NCBI GenBank assembly: GCA_964356415.1
Contig: CAYHHK010000041.1
Span: 1-31,120, forward strand
From: JAPLDB01 sp964356415
GTDB lineage: Bacteria > Bacteroidota > Bacteroidia > AKYH767-A > 2013-40CM-41-45
DNA length: 31,120 nucleotides
Direction: 5' to 3'
The position numbers were made by a program, and so were the translations under genes. The notes below the pieces were generated by a model. That model had not been told where the DNA came from. It saw nothing but the letters and a program-made list of their open reading frames with translations, and did no database searches. The stretch's first letter is position 1. Each line of letters begins with the position of its first letter. This document shows, piece by piece, positions 1 through 7,639 of this stretch.

Positions 1-974
1 GCAATGCAATAAAATGCACCGCTAGGCTTTGGGCAAAATACACCATCAATTTTATTCAGTGCTTCTACAACATAATCCCGGCGCGCTACATATTCCTCTT
101 TAACTTTTTTGAAATAGGAATCAGGAGTATCAATCGCGGCTTCAGCGGCTACCTGTCCGAAAGTAGGAGGACTCAGGCGTGCCTGGGCAAATTTCAACGC
201 AGTGCTCATGACTTCCTTATTCCTGGAGATCAGGGCACCAATCCTTGCCCCACAGGCGCTGTAACGTTTGGATATGGAATCAAGCATCACCACATTTTGT
301 TCAATCCCTTTCAGGTGCATTACCGAAAAGTATTCTTTTCCGTCATAACAAAACTCACGGTAAACTTCGTCACTGAAAAACCAAAGATCGTATTTTGCAA
401 CCAGGTCGCGGAGTGATTCAAGTTCGCTTTTCGTATAAAGGTATCCGGTAGGGTTATTCGGATTACAGATCATGATCGCTTTCGTTTTCGGAGTGATCAC
501 TTTTTCAAATTCTGAGATGGGAGGGAGGGCGAAGCCGGTCTCTATGAATGACTGAACAGGTTTAATTAATATTCCGGCCTGCATTCCGAAACCATTGTAG
601 TTGGCATAAAATGGTTCCGGAATAATTACCTCGTCACCTTCATTCAGGCAGGACATCATGGCAATCTCAATGGCTTCACTACCACCGGTGGTAATCATGA
701 TATCGGTATAATCAAGATGGATGTCATACCGGTCATAATAACCTGTAAGTTTCTTCCTGTAGCTTTCAATCCCTGCACTGTGGCTGTATTCTACAACCTT
801 CGGTGAAAAATTATGAATAGCATCCAACATTGTACCCGGCGTTTCAATATCCGGTTGCCCGATGTTCAGATGAAATATTCTCCTGCCATCGCTTTTCGCT
901 TTCTCTGCAAATGGAACAAGTTTGCGAATGGGTGAAGCAGGCATGTTTAAACCTTTACTGGAAACTTTTGGCAT
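1..974 (-). CDS. Class I/II pyridoxal-phosphate aminotransferase (aspartate aminotransferase-like), 3' partial
   Basis: The reverse strand is open from the ATG at 974 to the left edge, giving about 324 residues; the C-terminus lies outside the window. The protein is a fold-type I PLP aminotransferase of the aspartate/aromatic group, cytosolic, exchanging amino groups between an amino acid and a 2-oxo acid. Visible motifs are NIGQPDIETP (residues 37-46), NPNNPTG (171-177), SDEVY (201-205, the Asp that contacts the pyridine nitrogen) and SISKRYSACGARIG with the Schiff-base Lys236. A second in-frame Met at residue 11 is an alternative start. Substrate specificity cannot be read from the sequence. 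It is transcribed leftward, beyond the terminator of the DUF1573 genes, so it is probably its own unit; a near-match -7 box (TAATATTG) lies in the short leader. Confidence 0.93.
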   Translation of the reverse strand, partial: MPKVSSKGLNMPASPIRKLVPFAEKAKSDGRRIFHLNIGQPDIETPGTMLDAIHNFSPKVVEYSHSAGIESYRKKLTGYYDRYDIHLDYTDIMITTGGSEAIEIAMMSCLNEGDEVIIPEPFYANYNGFGMQAGILIKPVQSFIETGFALPPISEFEKVITPKTKAIMICNPNNPTGYLYTKSELESLRDLVAKYDLWFFSDEVYREFCYDGKEYFSVMHLKGIEQNVVMLDSISKRYSACGARIGALISRNKEVMSTALKFAQARLSPPTFGQVAAEAAIDTPDSYFKKVKEEYVARRDYVVEALNKIDGVFCPKPSGAFYCI

Positions 975-1039
975 AATTTAATCTATTCGTAATTCGGTTA
1001 TTCGAACAATATTAGATATTCGATGAGGTATTAGAAATT

Positions 1040-1067
1040 AAAAAACCCTCCACAAACTGTGAAGGGT
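1040..1067 (-). terminator. Intrinsic terminator of the DUF1573 gene set
   Basis: Read on the minus strand, ACCCTTCACA and TGTGGAGGGT form a 10-bp stem with one U-G wobble around a GTT loop, followed directly by six T. It lies about 25 bases after the stop codon of the last DUF1573 gene and before the aminotransferase start, so it separates the two units. Confidence 0.85.
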
Positions 1068-1091
1068 CGTAAAGGTAATTGAAATCTCTGA

Positions 1092-1607
1092 TTATTTCTT
1101 CTCTGCAGGTGCTGGAGTTGCCTGTACCGGAACTGTACCCGGAGTTGCTGAAGCAGGTGGAGCTTCAACATTTCCTTTCAGGTGGAGTACTTTTTGTCCG
1201 CCTTTTGCGTTGGATGTGATGGTTACAGTCTTGTCTTGAATACCCATCTTTCCGGTAGAATTGAAAGTAACCTTGATCTGTCCTTTGTCGCCTTTCTTGA
1301 TCGGTTCTTTTGGCCACACTGGAACAGTACATCCACATGAACCATGTGCTTCTGAAATGATCAATGGATCTTTTCCTACGTTCGAGAAACTGAAATCATA
1401 AGTTACTGATTCACCTTGCTTAATAGTACCGAAGTTATATTCTTCAACTTCGAATTTGAGCTCACCTGCATTCGGATTATCCTGAACTGCCGGAGCAGCA
1501 GTTGCCGGTGATGTTTGTATTGGAGTCGCGACCGGTGCGGCTTTGTCCTGTGCATTTACAGTTACTGTAAATGCGAATGCCGCGATTAATAAAACTACTT
1601 TTTTCAT
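1092..1607 (-). CDS. DUF1573 domain periplasmic protein, copy 3 of 3
   Basis: A 171-residue exported protein. Residues 1-19 are a typical signal peptide (Lys-Lys then a hydrophobic core ending VNAQ), and a Pro/Ala/Thr-rich linker runs to about residue 45. A single DUF1573 Ig-like beta-sandwich domain follows (about 48-147), with the block GSCGCTVPVWPKEPI in the middle, and the protein ends in a Pro/Ala-rich tail. The domain family is common in Bacteroidota; its molecular role is not established. The two Cys in SCGC could form a disulfide or bind a metal, which is inference. This is the last gene of a three-gene tandem set and is closest to copy 2, with which it shares GIQDKTVT. The start ATG directly precedes the signal peptide. 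Confidence 0.9.
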   Translation of the reverse strand: MKKVVLLIAAFAFTVTVNAQDKAAPVATPIQTSPATAAPAVQDNPNAGELKFEVEEYNFGTIKQGESVTYDFSFSNVGKDPLIISEAHGSCGCTVPVWPKEPIKKGDKGQIKVTFNSTGKMGIQDKTVTITSNAKGGQKVLHLKGNVEAPPASATPGTVPVQATPAPAEKK

Positions 1608-1640
1608 TTGTTTGATTTGGTATTAAAGGTTTAGTAATGA

Positions 1641-2102
1641 TTATTTTTTTTCAGAATTGTTTGGACTGGCACCCGGCTGTTCGATTGGTTTGTCAACATT
1701 TCCTTTTAGGTGAAGTACCATCGGATTTTGTTTTGCATTCGACTGAAGCGTTACTGTTTTGTCTTGTATGCCTTGTTTTCCGGCAGAGTCAAAAGTGACT
1801 TTGATGATTGCTTTTGCGCCACCCATAATTGGTTCTTTAGGCCATTCTGGAACCGTGCAGCCGCAACTACCTGCTGCATTTGAAATAACCAATGGTTCTT
1901 TACCGGTGTTGGTAAATTCAAAATCATGCTTTATCTTATCACCTTGCATAATTGTACCGAAATTAAATTCTTCTTCGTTGAACTTAAAGGTTGGCTGATT
2001 GGTATTGTTATTCCCAACATTGGAAAGGGTTGGTTTATCCTGAGCATAAATTGCAGCCGAAGAGAAAAGCAGAAAAGCAATGGTACGGATGTTCTTTTTC
2101 AT
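1641..2102 (-). CDS. DUF1573 domain periplasmic protein, copy 2 of 3
   Basis: A 153-residue exported protein with a signal peptide (residues 1-20, ending IYAQ), a short Asn-rich linker, one DUF1573 domain (about 38-140) and a short polar tail ending NNSEKK. It carries GSCGCTVPEWPKEPI, identical to its neighbours at all but one position. It lies 33 bases upstream of copy 3 and 27 bases downstream of copy 1, all in one direction, so the three are very likely co-transcribed. The leader between copies 1 and 2 is A/T rich without a clear Shine-Dalgarno, which is usual in this phylum. Function unknown. Confidence 0.9.
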   Translation of the reverse strand: MKKNIRTIAFLLFSSAAIYAQDKPTLSNVGNNNTNQPTFKFNEEEFNFGTIMQGDKIKHDFEFTNTGKEPLVISNAAGSCGCTVPEWPKEPIMGGAKAIIKVTFDSAGKQGIQDKTVTLQSNAKQNPMVLHLKGNVDKPIEQPGASPNNSEKK

Positions 2103-2129
2103 ATATTTTTTTTAGATATAAGAGGTAGT

Positions 2130-2624
2130 TTATTTGCTGCGCATTTCGAGTGGAGATCCTTCAGACTTCTTCAATGGCATTCCCTGATTTGCATCTGCAT
2201 CTGGTGATGCTTCAACTGTTCCCTTAATTGTGAGTACACGTGGATTTGTTTTTGAATTTGATTCAATGGTTACAGTCTTTGTAAAAGCACCGACACGTTT
2301 AGTGTCATAATGAACCTTTATAACGCCTGTCTGGCCTTTCATTATAGGCTCTTTTGGCCATGTAGGAACAGTGCAACCACAACTTCCTTTAGCATTGGAA
2401 ATGACCAATGGCTCCTTTCCGGTATTTTTGAACTTGAATTCACAACCACCATCCGCACCCTGTTTAATGGTGCCATAGTCATGAAGTTCATTTTCAAAGG
2501 TCATTTCCGGTGCATTTGGATTGTCAACTTTTACCGATGTGTCAGATTTAGCCGGAGCATTTTGGGCGGAGCCGGAAAATGCAATTGCCGAAATAAGAAG
2601 GACCAATAGCGAGATTTGTTTCAT
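2130..2624 (-). CDS. DUF1573 domain periplasmic protein, copy 1 of 3
   Basis: A 164-residue exported protein and the first gene of the set. The signal peptide is residues 1-20 (ending GSAQ), the DUF1573 domain is about 40-142, and the C-terminal tail is charged, ending in KSEGSPLEMRSK rather than Pro/Ala rich. It has GSCGCTVPTWPKEPI and also a third Cys (GGCEF) that the other two copies lack, as well as a diverged stretch (RVGAFTKTVT) where the others read GIQDKTVT. It is therefore the most divergent of the three. Candidate -7 boxes lie upstream at 2649-2656 and 2723-2730. Confidence 0.9.
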   Translation of the reverse strand: MKQISLLVLLISAIAFSGSAQNAPAKSDTSVKVDNPNAPEMTFENELHDYGTIKQGADGGCEFKFKNTGKEPLVISNAKGSCGCTVPTWPKEPIMKGQTGVIKVHYDTKRVGAFTKTVTIESNSKTNPRVLTIKGTVEASPDADANQGMPLKKSEGSPLEMRSK

Positions 2625-2648
2625 TTTCTTGTGGGATTAGTTAGTTTT

Positions 2649-2656
2649 CAAATGTA
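2649..2656 (-). promoter_or_regulatory. Candidate -7 promoter box for the DUF1573 genes
   Basis: TACATTTG on the minus strand matches the Bacteroidota -7 consensus TAnnTTTG exactly and lies 24 bases before the first DUF1573 ATG. No clear TTG at -33 is visible. A second perfect match (TACTTTTG, 2723-2730) lies further upstream, so either or both could be used. Confidence 0.5.
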
Positions 2657-2804
2657 AATTTTAATGGGGAACTACTTCTGTATGAATCAGGAACTGAGAG
2701 CGGTTTTACGTAATTAATGAGCCAAAAGTAGACGAAATGCAATGAAGGAAGGATGAATCAATCATGAATCTTCCATGTTGTCCATTCTTTAGTTCATTTC
2801 CTGA

Positions 2805-2875
2805 GCGGGAAACGGGAATCGAACCCGCGACCTTCAGTTTGGGAAACTGACGCTCTACCACTGAGCTACTCCCGC
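2805..2875 (-). tRNA. tRNA-Gly (anticodon CCC)
   Basis: The 71 bases fold as a full cloverleaf: acceptor GCGGGAG/TTCCCGC with a terminal G-T pair, D arm GCTC/GAGC, anticodon stem TCAGT/ACTGA with loop TTCCCAA (anticodon CCC, reading GGG), and T arm GCGGG/CCCGT with loop TTCGAAT. CCA is not encoded. It lies 33 bases downstream of the ABC ATPase stop on the same strand, so it could be processed from the lpxA transcript or have its own promoter. Confidence 0.96.
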
Positions 2876-2908
2876 ATAATGCTCGATTATTACGCAAATA
2901 GCATGATT

Positions 2909-3550
2909 TTATTGATAATCGGAAATATTAATGGTCTTGCCGCAGAAAAAATATTCAGCTTCGTTTTGATTTGAACAAACCACAACAGTCTTATCTGCTA
3001 AATAAATCTCAGCAAGATTCCGATACCAGATCTCCCCTTGTTTGTCAAGGTTTGATAGCGGTTCGTCCAAAAGGATGAGATCAACATCACTTACAATGGC
3101 GAGAGCCAGCTTTGTGCGTTGCTTCATGCCCGAAGAGAAATACTTGAAAATCGTCATCCTCGATCTTTCAAGCTCCATCAGTGTAATGATCTCATCCGTC
3201 GACAATGGCTGCCTGAGATTCTTAAATTGAAAATGAAAGTCAACAAGTTCTTCAAGTGTATATTCTTCAATCAATTCCAGATATGGGGCAGCAATCGCAA
3301 GGTGTGAAAAAATGTTTTCACGCGAAATTTCAATTTCATTTTTTGCATATCGGATGTTCCCCCGGGAAAGGGATTCATAGCCACACAAAACCTGAAGAAG
3401 TGTTGATTTGCCAGACCCATTCCGGCCTATTACCGCCAGTTTATTTCCTGCTTCAATCCGGTAAGTAAGGTTTTTAAAAATCCAGTTGCGGAAAAATTTT
3501 TTTCCTGCAGCTGTTAAATCAATGCTGAAAGTTGGGGTTTCCAAATTCAA
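2909..3550 (-). CDS. ABC transporter ATP-binding protein, TTG start
   Basis: A 213-residue cytosolic ABC ATPase without a membrane domain. Walker A is GRNGSGKS (residues 42-49), the signature region is FSSGMKQR, and Walker B is LILLDEPLSNLD. Length and spacing are those of a complete small ATPase subunit. The only plausible starts are TTG codons at 3550 or 3544, because no ATG precedes Walker A in frame. The gene begins three bases after the lpxA stop and in the same frame, so translation probably depends on coupling to lpxA. A partner permease is not encoded here and the substrate is unknown. A role in envelope export is only suggested by the lpxA linkage. Confidence 0.9.
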   Translation of the reverse strand: MNLETPTFSIDLTAAGKKFFRNWIFKNLTYRIEAGNKLAVIGRNGSGKSTLLQVLCGYESLSRGNIRYAKNEIEISRENIFSHLAIAAPYLELIEEYTLEELVDFHFQFKNLRQPLSTDEIITLMELERSRMTIFKYFSSGMKQRTKLALAIVSDVDLILLDEPLSNLDKQGEIWYRNLAEIYLADKTVVVCSNQNEAEYFFCGKTINISDYQ

Positions 3551-3553
3551 AAA

Positions 3554-4351
3554 TTAATCTTCATCCGTTCCGTACGTTGAATTTCCGCGTAACATCCCCC
3601 TCGTGGAGCCTTTCATGAAAGAAATAATTGAATTTCTTTCATCAGAAACACTAAGCTCATTTTCTATCACCTGAAGCGCCTGAGACCTGTTGTGGCCTTG
3701 TTGAAAAACGATGCGGTAAATATTATGAATCTCTGCTATTTTTTCATTGCTAAATCCCCTTCTTTTTAAACCTACAGAGTTTAATCCCATATAGGTAAGA
3801 GGTTCGCGGGCAGCTTTAATATATGGGGGAACATCCTTTTTGATAAGGGAACCGCCGGAGATCATAACATGTGAACCAATATGTACGAATTGATGTATCG
3901 CTGAAAGACCACCGATAATTGCAAAATCATCAATCACAATATGCCCTGCAAGTGTTGCGCCGTTGGCGAGGATACAATTATTGCCAATTATGCAATCATG
4001 TGCTACATGAACATAGGCCATGAGAAGGTTATTACTTCCCACAACGGTTTTTCCATTTGCCTTGGTGCCTTTGTTGATAGTAACAAACTCCCTTATGGTC
4101 GTATTGTCGCCAATTTCTGCAGTTGTTATCTCGCCGTCAAATTTCAAATCCTGCGGTATCGCTGAGATTACAGAACCCGGGAATATCCTGCAATTTTTTC
4201 CGATTCTTGCGCCCTGAAAAATGGTAACACTGCTACCAATCCATGTTCCTTCGCCAATCTCCACATCACTGTGAATCATGGTAAATGGGTCAATCGTTAC
4301 ATTATTCCCGATTTTTGCCTCAGGATGGATATGTGTATTGGGATACTTCAT
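3554..4351 (-). CDS. lpxA: UDP-N-acetylglucosamine O-acyltransferase LpxA
   Basis: A 265-residue cytosolic trimeric left-handed beta-helix enzyme that transfers a 3-hydroxyacyl chain from acyl-ACP to the 3-OH of UDP-GlcNAc, the first step of lipid A synthesis. Hexapeptide repeats fill residues about 8-170. VAHDC holds the catalytic-type His118, and the family signatures ILANGATLAGH, AIHQFVHIG and GLKRRGFS follow. The C-terminal helical part ends GSTRGMLRG. I chose the ATG at 4351 (MKYPNTHIHPEAK) over an upstream ATG at 4384, because a perfect -7 box lies at 4367-4374, inside that extension, and the family begins at this point. The ABC ATPase follows directly. Confidence 0.96.
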   Translation of the reverse strand: MKYPNTHIHPEAKIGNNVTIDPFTMIHSDVEIGEGTWIGSSVTIFQGARIGKNCRIFPGSVISAIPQDLKFDGEITTAEIGDNTTIREFVTINKGTKANGKTVVGSNNLLMAYVHVAHDCIIGNNCILANGATLAGHIVIDDFAIIGGLSAIHQFVHIGSHVMISGGSLIKKDVPPYIKAAREPLTYMGLNSVGLKRRGFSNEKIAEIHNIYRIVFQQGHNRSQALQVIENELSVSDERNSIISFMKGSTRGMLRGNSTYGTDED

Positions 4352-4366
4352 TTTCTTGGTGCGCGC

Positions 4367-4374
4367 CAAAGATA
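4367..4374 (-). promoter_or_regulatory. Candidate -7 promoter box for lpxA
   Basis: TATCTTTG on the minus strand matches TAnnTTTG exactly, 15 bases before the chosen lpxA start. The -33 region is weak. Its position rules against the longer start at 4384, which would lie upstream of the transcription start. Confidence 0.6.
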
Positions 4375-4417
4375 CACGATTCAATGAACCCTTAAAATAA
4401 TTACATATCCCTGATTA

Positions 4418-4444
4418 TTGATGAACAATATTTGCTTACTTTTG
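4418..4444 (+). promoter_or_regulatory. Candidate promoter of the T9SS beta-propeller gene
   Basis: TTG (4418-4420), 16 bases, then TACTTTTG (4437-4444), an exact TAnnTTTG -7 box, 31 bases before the ATG at 4476. It is divergent from the lpxA promoter in the same 124-base gap. Confidence 0.6.
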
Positions 4445-4475
4445 AGTCCCAAAATTAAAAACCCAATTACTAATT

Positions 4476-5810
4476 ATGAGAAAAATTTTACTTTTTGCAT
4501 GTTCGTTTACCCTGCTTGTCTCCACATCGCAGGCTCAAACTTGGATTGAACTTAATTCAAATTTTGCCACTCAGTCCGAAGGAGTCCTTGATATTTCAGT
4601 AGTCGATGACAATACTGCATGGATCCTCGGTTATGACGGAACCGGCGGCGGCGCTAATTTTATTGACTTCGCCCGCACTACCGACGGTGGAAACACTTTT
4701 GTACCGGGTACAGTCGGCACAGATACTACGTATCAGTTTTCAAATATATCAGCCATTTCTTCTGATACTGCATGGGTGGCAATGTTCAATCATGTTGCCG
4801 GCTCAGGAGGAGGAATCTGGCAGACAACCGATAGTGGTGCATCCTGGATTCAGCAGGGTGCAGGTGTTATTTATGATGCCAATTCTTTTCCAAACATCGT
4901 TCATTTCTGGAATGCAAATGATGGTGTAACAATGGGTGATCCGAACAACGGCTATTTTGAAATTTACACTACAAGTGATGGCGGTGCAAATTGGATCAGG
5001 GTACCTCAGGCAAATATCCCTGCCAATCAGAGTGGTGAGTTTGGAATTGTAAACTGGTATGACGTGATCGGTAATAATATTTGGTTTTATACTAATAAAG
5101 GTCGCGTATTTCGTTCCAATGACAAAGGCCTCACTTGGGCTATGTCTCCAATGCATAATCTTACTGCTACACAGTCTATCAACCTGAAATTTTTTGATGC
5201 CAGCAATGGTATTTCAAATATCGGAACAACAGGTGGCGCTTTTGTTACCTCATACAATACAACAGACGGTGGTGTAAGCTGGTCGTCTTATGTTCCGACA
5301 GGAAACTTTCTGACTTCTGATTTGGTTGTTGTTCCCGGAACAGCAGTTGCAATAAGTACCGGAGCTGCTTCAGGCGTTGAAGGATCAAGCTACTCAGAAG
5401 ACTTGGGGATGAGTTGGATTGACATTGATGCAGGGGTCCAGCATACAACTTTAGGGGCAGGCAGTTTTAACAGCATATACAGTGGTGGTTTCAGCGGCGG
5501 CTTTCAGTCTGGCGGTATTTTCAAATGGGATGGTACTATTCTAGGTGTTAGTGAAAATACAGTTGACCTTAGAAGCTATAATCTTTATCCTAATCCATCT
5601 AATGGCCGGGTAACACTGAACTTGAAATCGAAATCAAATTCTACCACTGTTCAGGTTGTAGATGCAATGGGCAAACTTGTATTTTCTCAATCGTATTCAG
5701 GAAGCTTGCTTAAAAAATCGTTTGATTTTTCAATCCTTTCAAAAGGGGTATATTCACTTGTAGTTATATCGGGTAATGAGAAATCCCAGGAGAAACTGGT
5801 GATTCAATAA
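4476..5810 (+). CDS. T9SS-secreted YCF48/BNR-type beta-propeller-like protein
   Basis: A 444-residue secreted protein. Residues 1-21 are a signal peptide (ending SQAQ). The body contains repeated Asp-box-like elements: TTDGGNTF, TTDSGASW, TSDGGANW, SNDKGLTW, TTDGGVSW and SEDLGMSW. These are spaced as in sialidase/YCF48-type propellers, so about six blades are likely. The last 75 residues are a type A T9SS sorting domain, starting at LYPNPSNG, with VVDAMGKLVF and GVYSLVV and ending KLVIQ; it should direct export across the outer membrane and removal of the tail. No catalytic residues can be assigned. It stands alone between its own promoter and terminator. Confidence 0.88.
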   Translation: MRKILLFACSFTLLVSTSQAQTWIELNSNFATQSEGVLDISVVDDNTAWILGYDGTGGGANFIDFARTTDGGNTFVPGTVGTDTTYQFSNISAISSDTAWVAMFNHVAGSGGGIWQTTDSGASWIQQGAGVIYDANSFPNIVHFWNANDGVTMGDPNNGYFEIYTTSDGGANWIRVPQANIPANQSGEFGIVNWYDVIGNNIWFYTNKGRVFRSNDKGLTWAMSPMHNLTATQSINLKFFDASNGISNIGTTGGAFVTSYNTTDGGVSWSSYVPTGNFLTSDLVVVPGTAVAISTGAASGVEGSSYSEDLGMSWIDIDAGVQHTTLGAGSFNSIYSGGFSGGFQSGGIFKWDGTILGVSENTVDLRSYNLYPNPSNGRVTLNLKSKSNSTTVQVVDAMGKLVFSQSYSGSLLKKSFDFSILSKGVYSLVVISGNEKSQEKLVIQ

Positions 5811-5831
5811 TATCTTTAACCCTATTTCTAA

Positions 5832-5865
5832 AGGCTGTTTCTGAAAAGGAGCAGCCTTTCTTTTT
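5832..5865 (+). terminator. Intrinsic terminator after the T9SS propeller gene
   Basis: AGGCTG and CAGCCT pair perfectly, and the helix extends inward through wobble and GGA/TTC pairs to a six-base loop; TTTCTTTTT follows. It begins 22 bases after the stop codon. Confidence 0.82.
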
Positions 5866-5869
5866 GAAA

Positions 5870-5898
5870 TTTGGTGCAACTAATATTCTCTATTTTTG
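5870..5898 (+). promoter_or_regulatory. Candidate promoter of the ABC exporter gene
   Basis: TTTG (5870-5873), 17 bases, then TATTTTTG (5891-5898). Both boxes match the Bacteroidota consensus exactly, and the ATG follows 37 bases later. This is one of the two best promoters in the window. Confidence 0.7.
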
Positions 5899-5935
5899 TT
5901 TCCCACACGAAATTATCCACACCTAGCAAAAACGA

Positions 5936-7539
5936 ATGAAAATTCTCCTGAATTACTTAAAGGAACATAAGGGAATAGCTTTTCTTGCTCTTTTGCTGGC
6001 AACTATCAATCAGTGCTTTTCACTTATGGACCCACTTATAGCAGGAAAGATGATGGACCGTTTCGGAGTTCATATTAGCGACTACCGCAATGATCCTTCA
6101 AAAAGCTTTGCTTATGACATCATGTGGTTGTTGCTAGCTTCTATGGGTGTGGCAATGATTTCACGAATTGCAAAAAACTTTCAGGATTATTTCACCAATG
6201 TCGTTGTTCAGAAATCAGGAGCAAAAATGTATACAGATGGTATACGTCATTCACTGGAACTGCCTTATCATGTATTTGAAGATCAGCGAAGCGGGGAGAC
6301 ATTAGGAAAACTGCAGAAGGTAAGAAGTGATTCTGAGAAATTCATCAATGCATTTGTGAGTGTTGTATTTCAATCACTGGTAGGTGTTGTTTTTGTAATT
6401 GTTTATGCAATCAATGTTCACTGGATAATTGCACCAATCTTCCTGCTTACAGTTCCGATGCTTGGAATTGTGAGTAGTGTTCTCAGCAAGCGCATCAAAA
6501 AAATATCGAAAGTAATTCTCGGAGAAACCACATCACTTGCCGGATCAACTACCGAGTCGTTAAGAAATATTGAACTGGTGAAAAGTCTTGGACTTTCCAA
6601 ACAGGAGGTGAACCGGTTAAATTCCGTAACCGGAAAAATTTTAACTCTTGAATTAAAGAAAGTTCGCTTCATCAGAAGCCTGAGTTTTGTTCAGGGTACT
6701 ACTGTAAATTTTCTCCGTACGAGCCTTATATTTCTTCTTTACTATCTGGTATTTCAGGACACGATAACACCGGGGAAACTAATGACTTTGATGTTTTATT
6801 CATTTTTCATTTTTGGACCACTGCAGGAACTCGGCAATGTGATTGCTGTCTGGAGGGAAGCGCAAGCGTCACTTCAGAATTTCCAGGACCTTATGAATAC
6901 TCCCGTGGAAGTGAAGCCAATGCATCCTAAAAAGCTTGACAAGATTGATCACCTCAGGTTTGACCTTGTGCAGTTCAGACATCAGTCATCTTCAACAAAT
7001 GCTGTAGAGAATATTTCTTTTGAGACAAGGAAAGGGCAAACAATTGCCTTTGTCGGACCTTCAGGTTCAGGTAAAACAACATTGGTTAAGCTTCTTGTGG
7101 GTTTGTACAGGCCGGTGAGCGGTGAAATCTATTACAATGACATTGCCGGAAACGAAATTGTGTTTGATGAAATGCGTGAGCAGATTGGTTTTGTGACCCA
7201 GGACACCCAACTTTTCTCAGGGACCATAAGGGAAAATTTATTGTTCGTGAAACCTGATGCAACTGATTCACAATGCATGGAAGTATTGCAGAAGGCAGCT
7301 TGTCAGAGTCTGCTGGCAAGGGCTTCCAAAGGACTGGATACACTCATTGGAGAAGGTGGGGTAAAAGTTTCCGGTGGTGAAAAGCAGCGGCTGAGCATTG
7401 CACGGGCACTTCTTCGCCAGCCGAATCTGCTTGTATTTGACGAAGCAACCTCTTCTCTGGATTCAATAACAGAGGAGGAAATAACAGAAACTGTTCGGGA
7501 TCTGTCTTCCCGTAAAGAACATATCACCATTCTTATTGC
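5936..7539 (+). CDS. ABC exporter, fused membrane and ATPase domains (ABCB/MsbA type), 3' partial
   Basis: An inner-membrane half-transporter. Residues 1-310 form a six-helix exporter domain, and residues 340-535 are the ATPase: Walker A GPSGSGKT (374-381), Q-loop Gln422 (VTQDTQLF), signature VSGGEKQR (478-485) and Walker B LLVFDEATSSLD (498-509, Glu503). The sequence enters the 100-N gap right after ITILIA, exactly before the expected H-loop His, so about 40-60 residues are missing. The family pumps lipids, peptides or drugs outward as a homo- or heterodimer. The substrate cannot be told, and lipid A export (MsbA) is only one possibility. Residues predicted beyond the gap in this frame are not part of the protein. 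Confidence 0.92.
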
Positions 7540-7639
7540 NNNNNNNNNNNNNNNNNNNNNNNNNNNNNNNNNNNNNNNNNNNNNNNNNNNNNNNNNNNNN
7601 NNNNNNNNNNNNNNNNNNNNNNNNNNNNNNNNNNNNNNN
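7540..7639. other. Assembly gap 1 (100 N)
   Basis: Exactly 100 N, the usual placeholder for a scaffold gap of unknown size. It hides the 3' ends of two convergent genes, the ABC exporter on the plus strand and the RlpA-like gene on the minus strand. Confidence 0.99.

Noticed and set aside
1092..2624. The three DUF1573 genes considered as an assembly duplication
   Set aside because: The copies differ clearly in protein and DNA sequence, in tails and in spacing, so they are genuine paralogues.
2706..2897. A 63-residue minus-strand ORF containing SSSVVERQFPKLKVAGSIP
   Set aside because: It is a translation through the tRNA-Gly gene; this peptide is a well-known artefact of tRNA sequence and not a protein.
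4803..5156. A 117-residue minus-strand ORF inside the T9SS propeller gene
   Set aside because: It is antisense to a gene with signal peptide, repeats and sorting domain, and has no features of a real protein.
7303..7539. Minus-strand continuation of the RlpA-like ORF beyond gap 1
   Set aside because: This stretch is antisense to the ABC exporter ATPase domain; the frame only continues because the N filler contains no stop.
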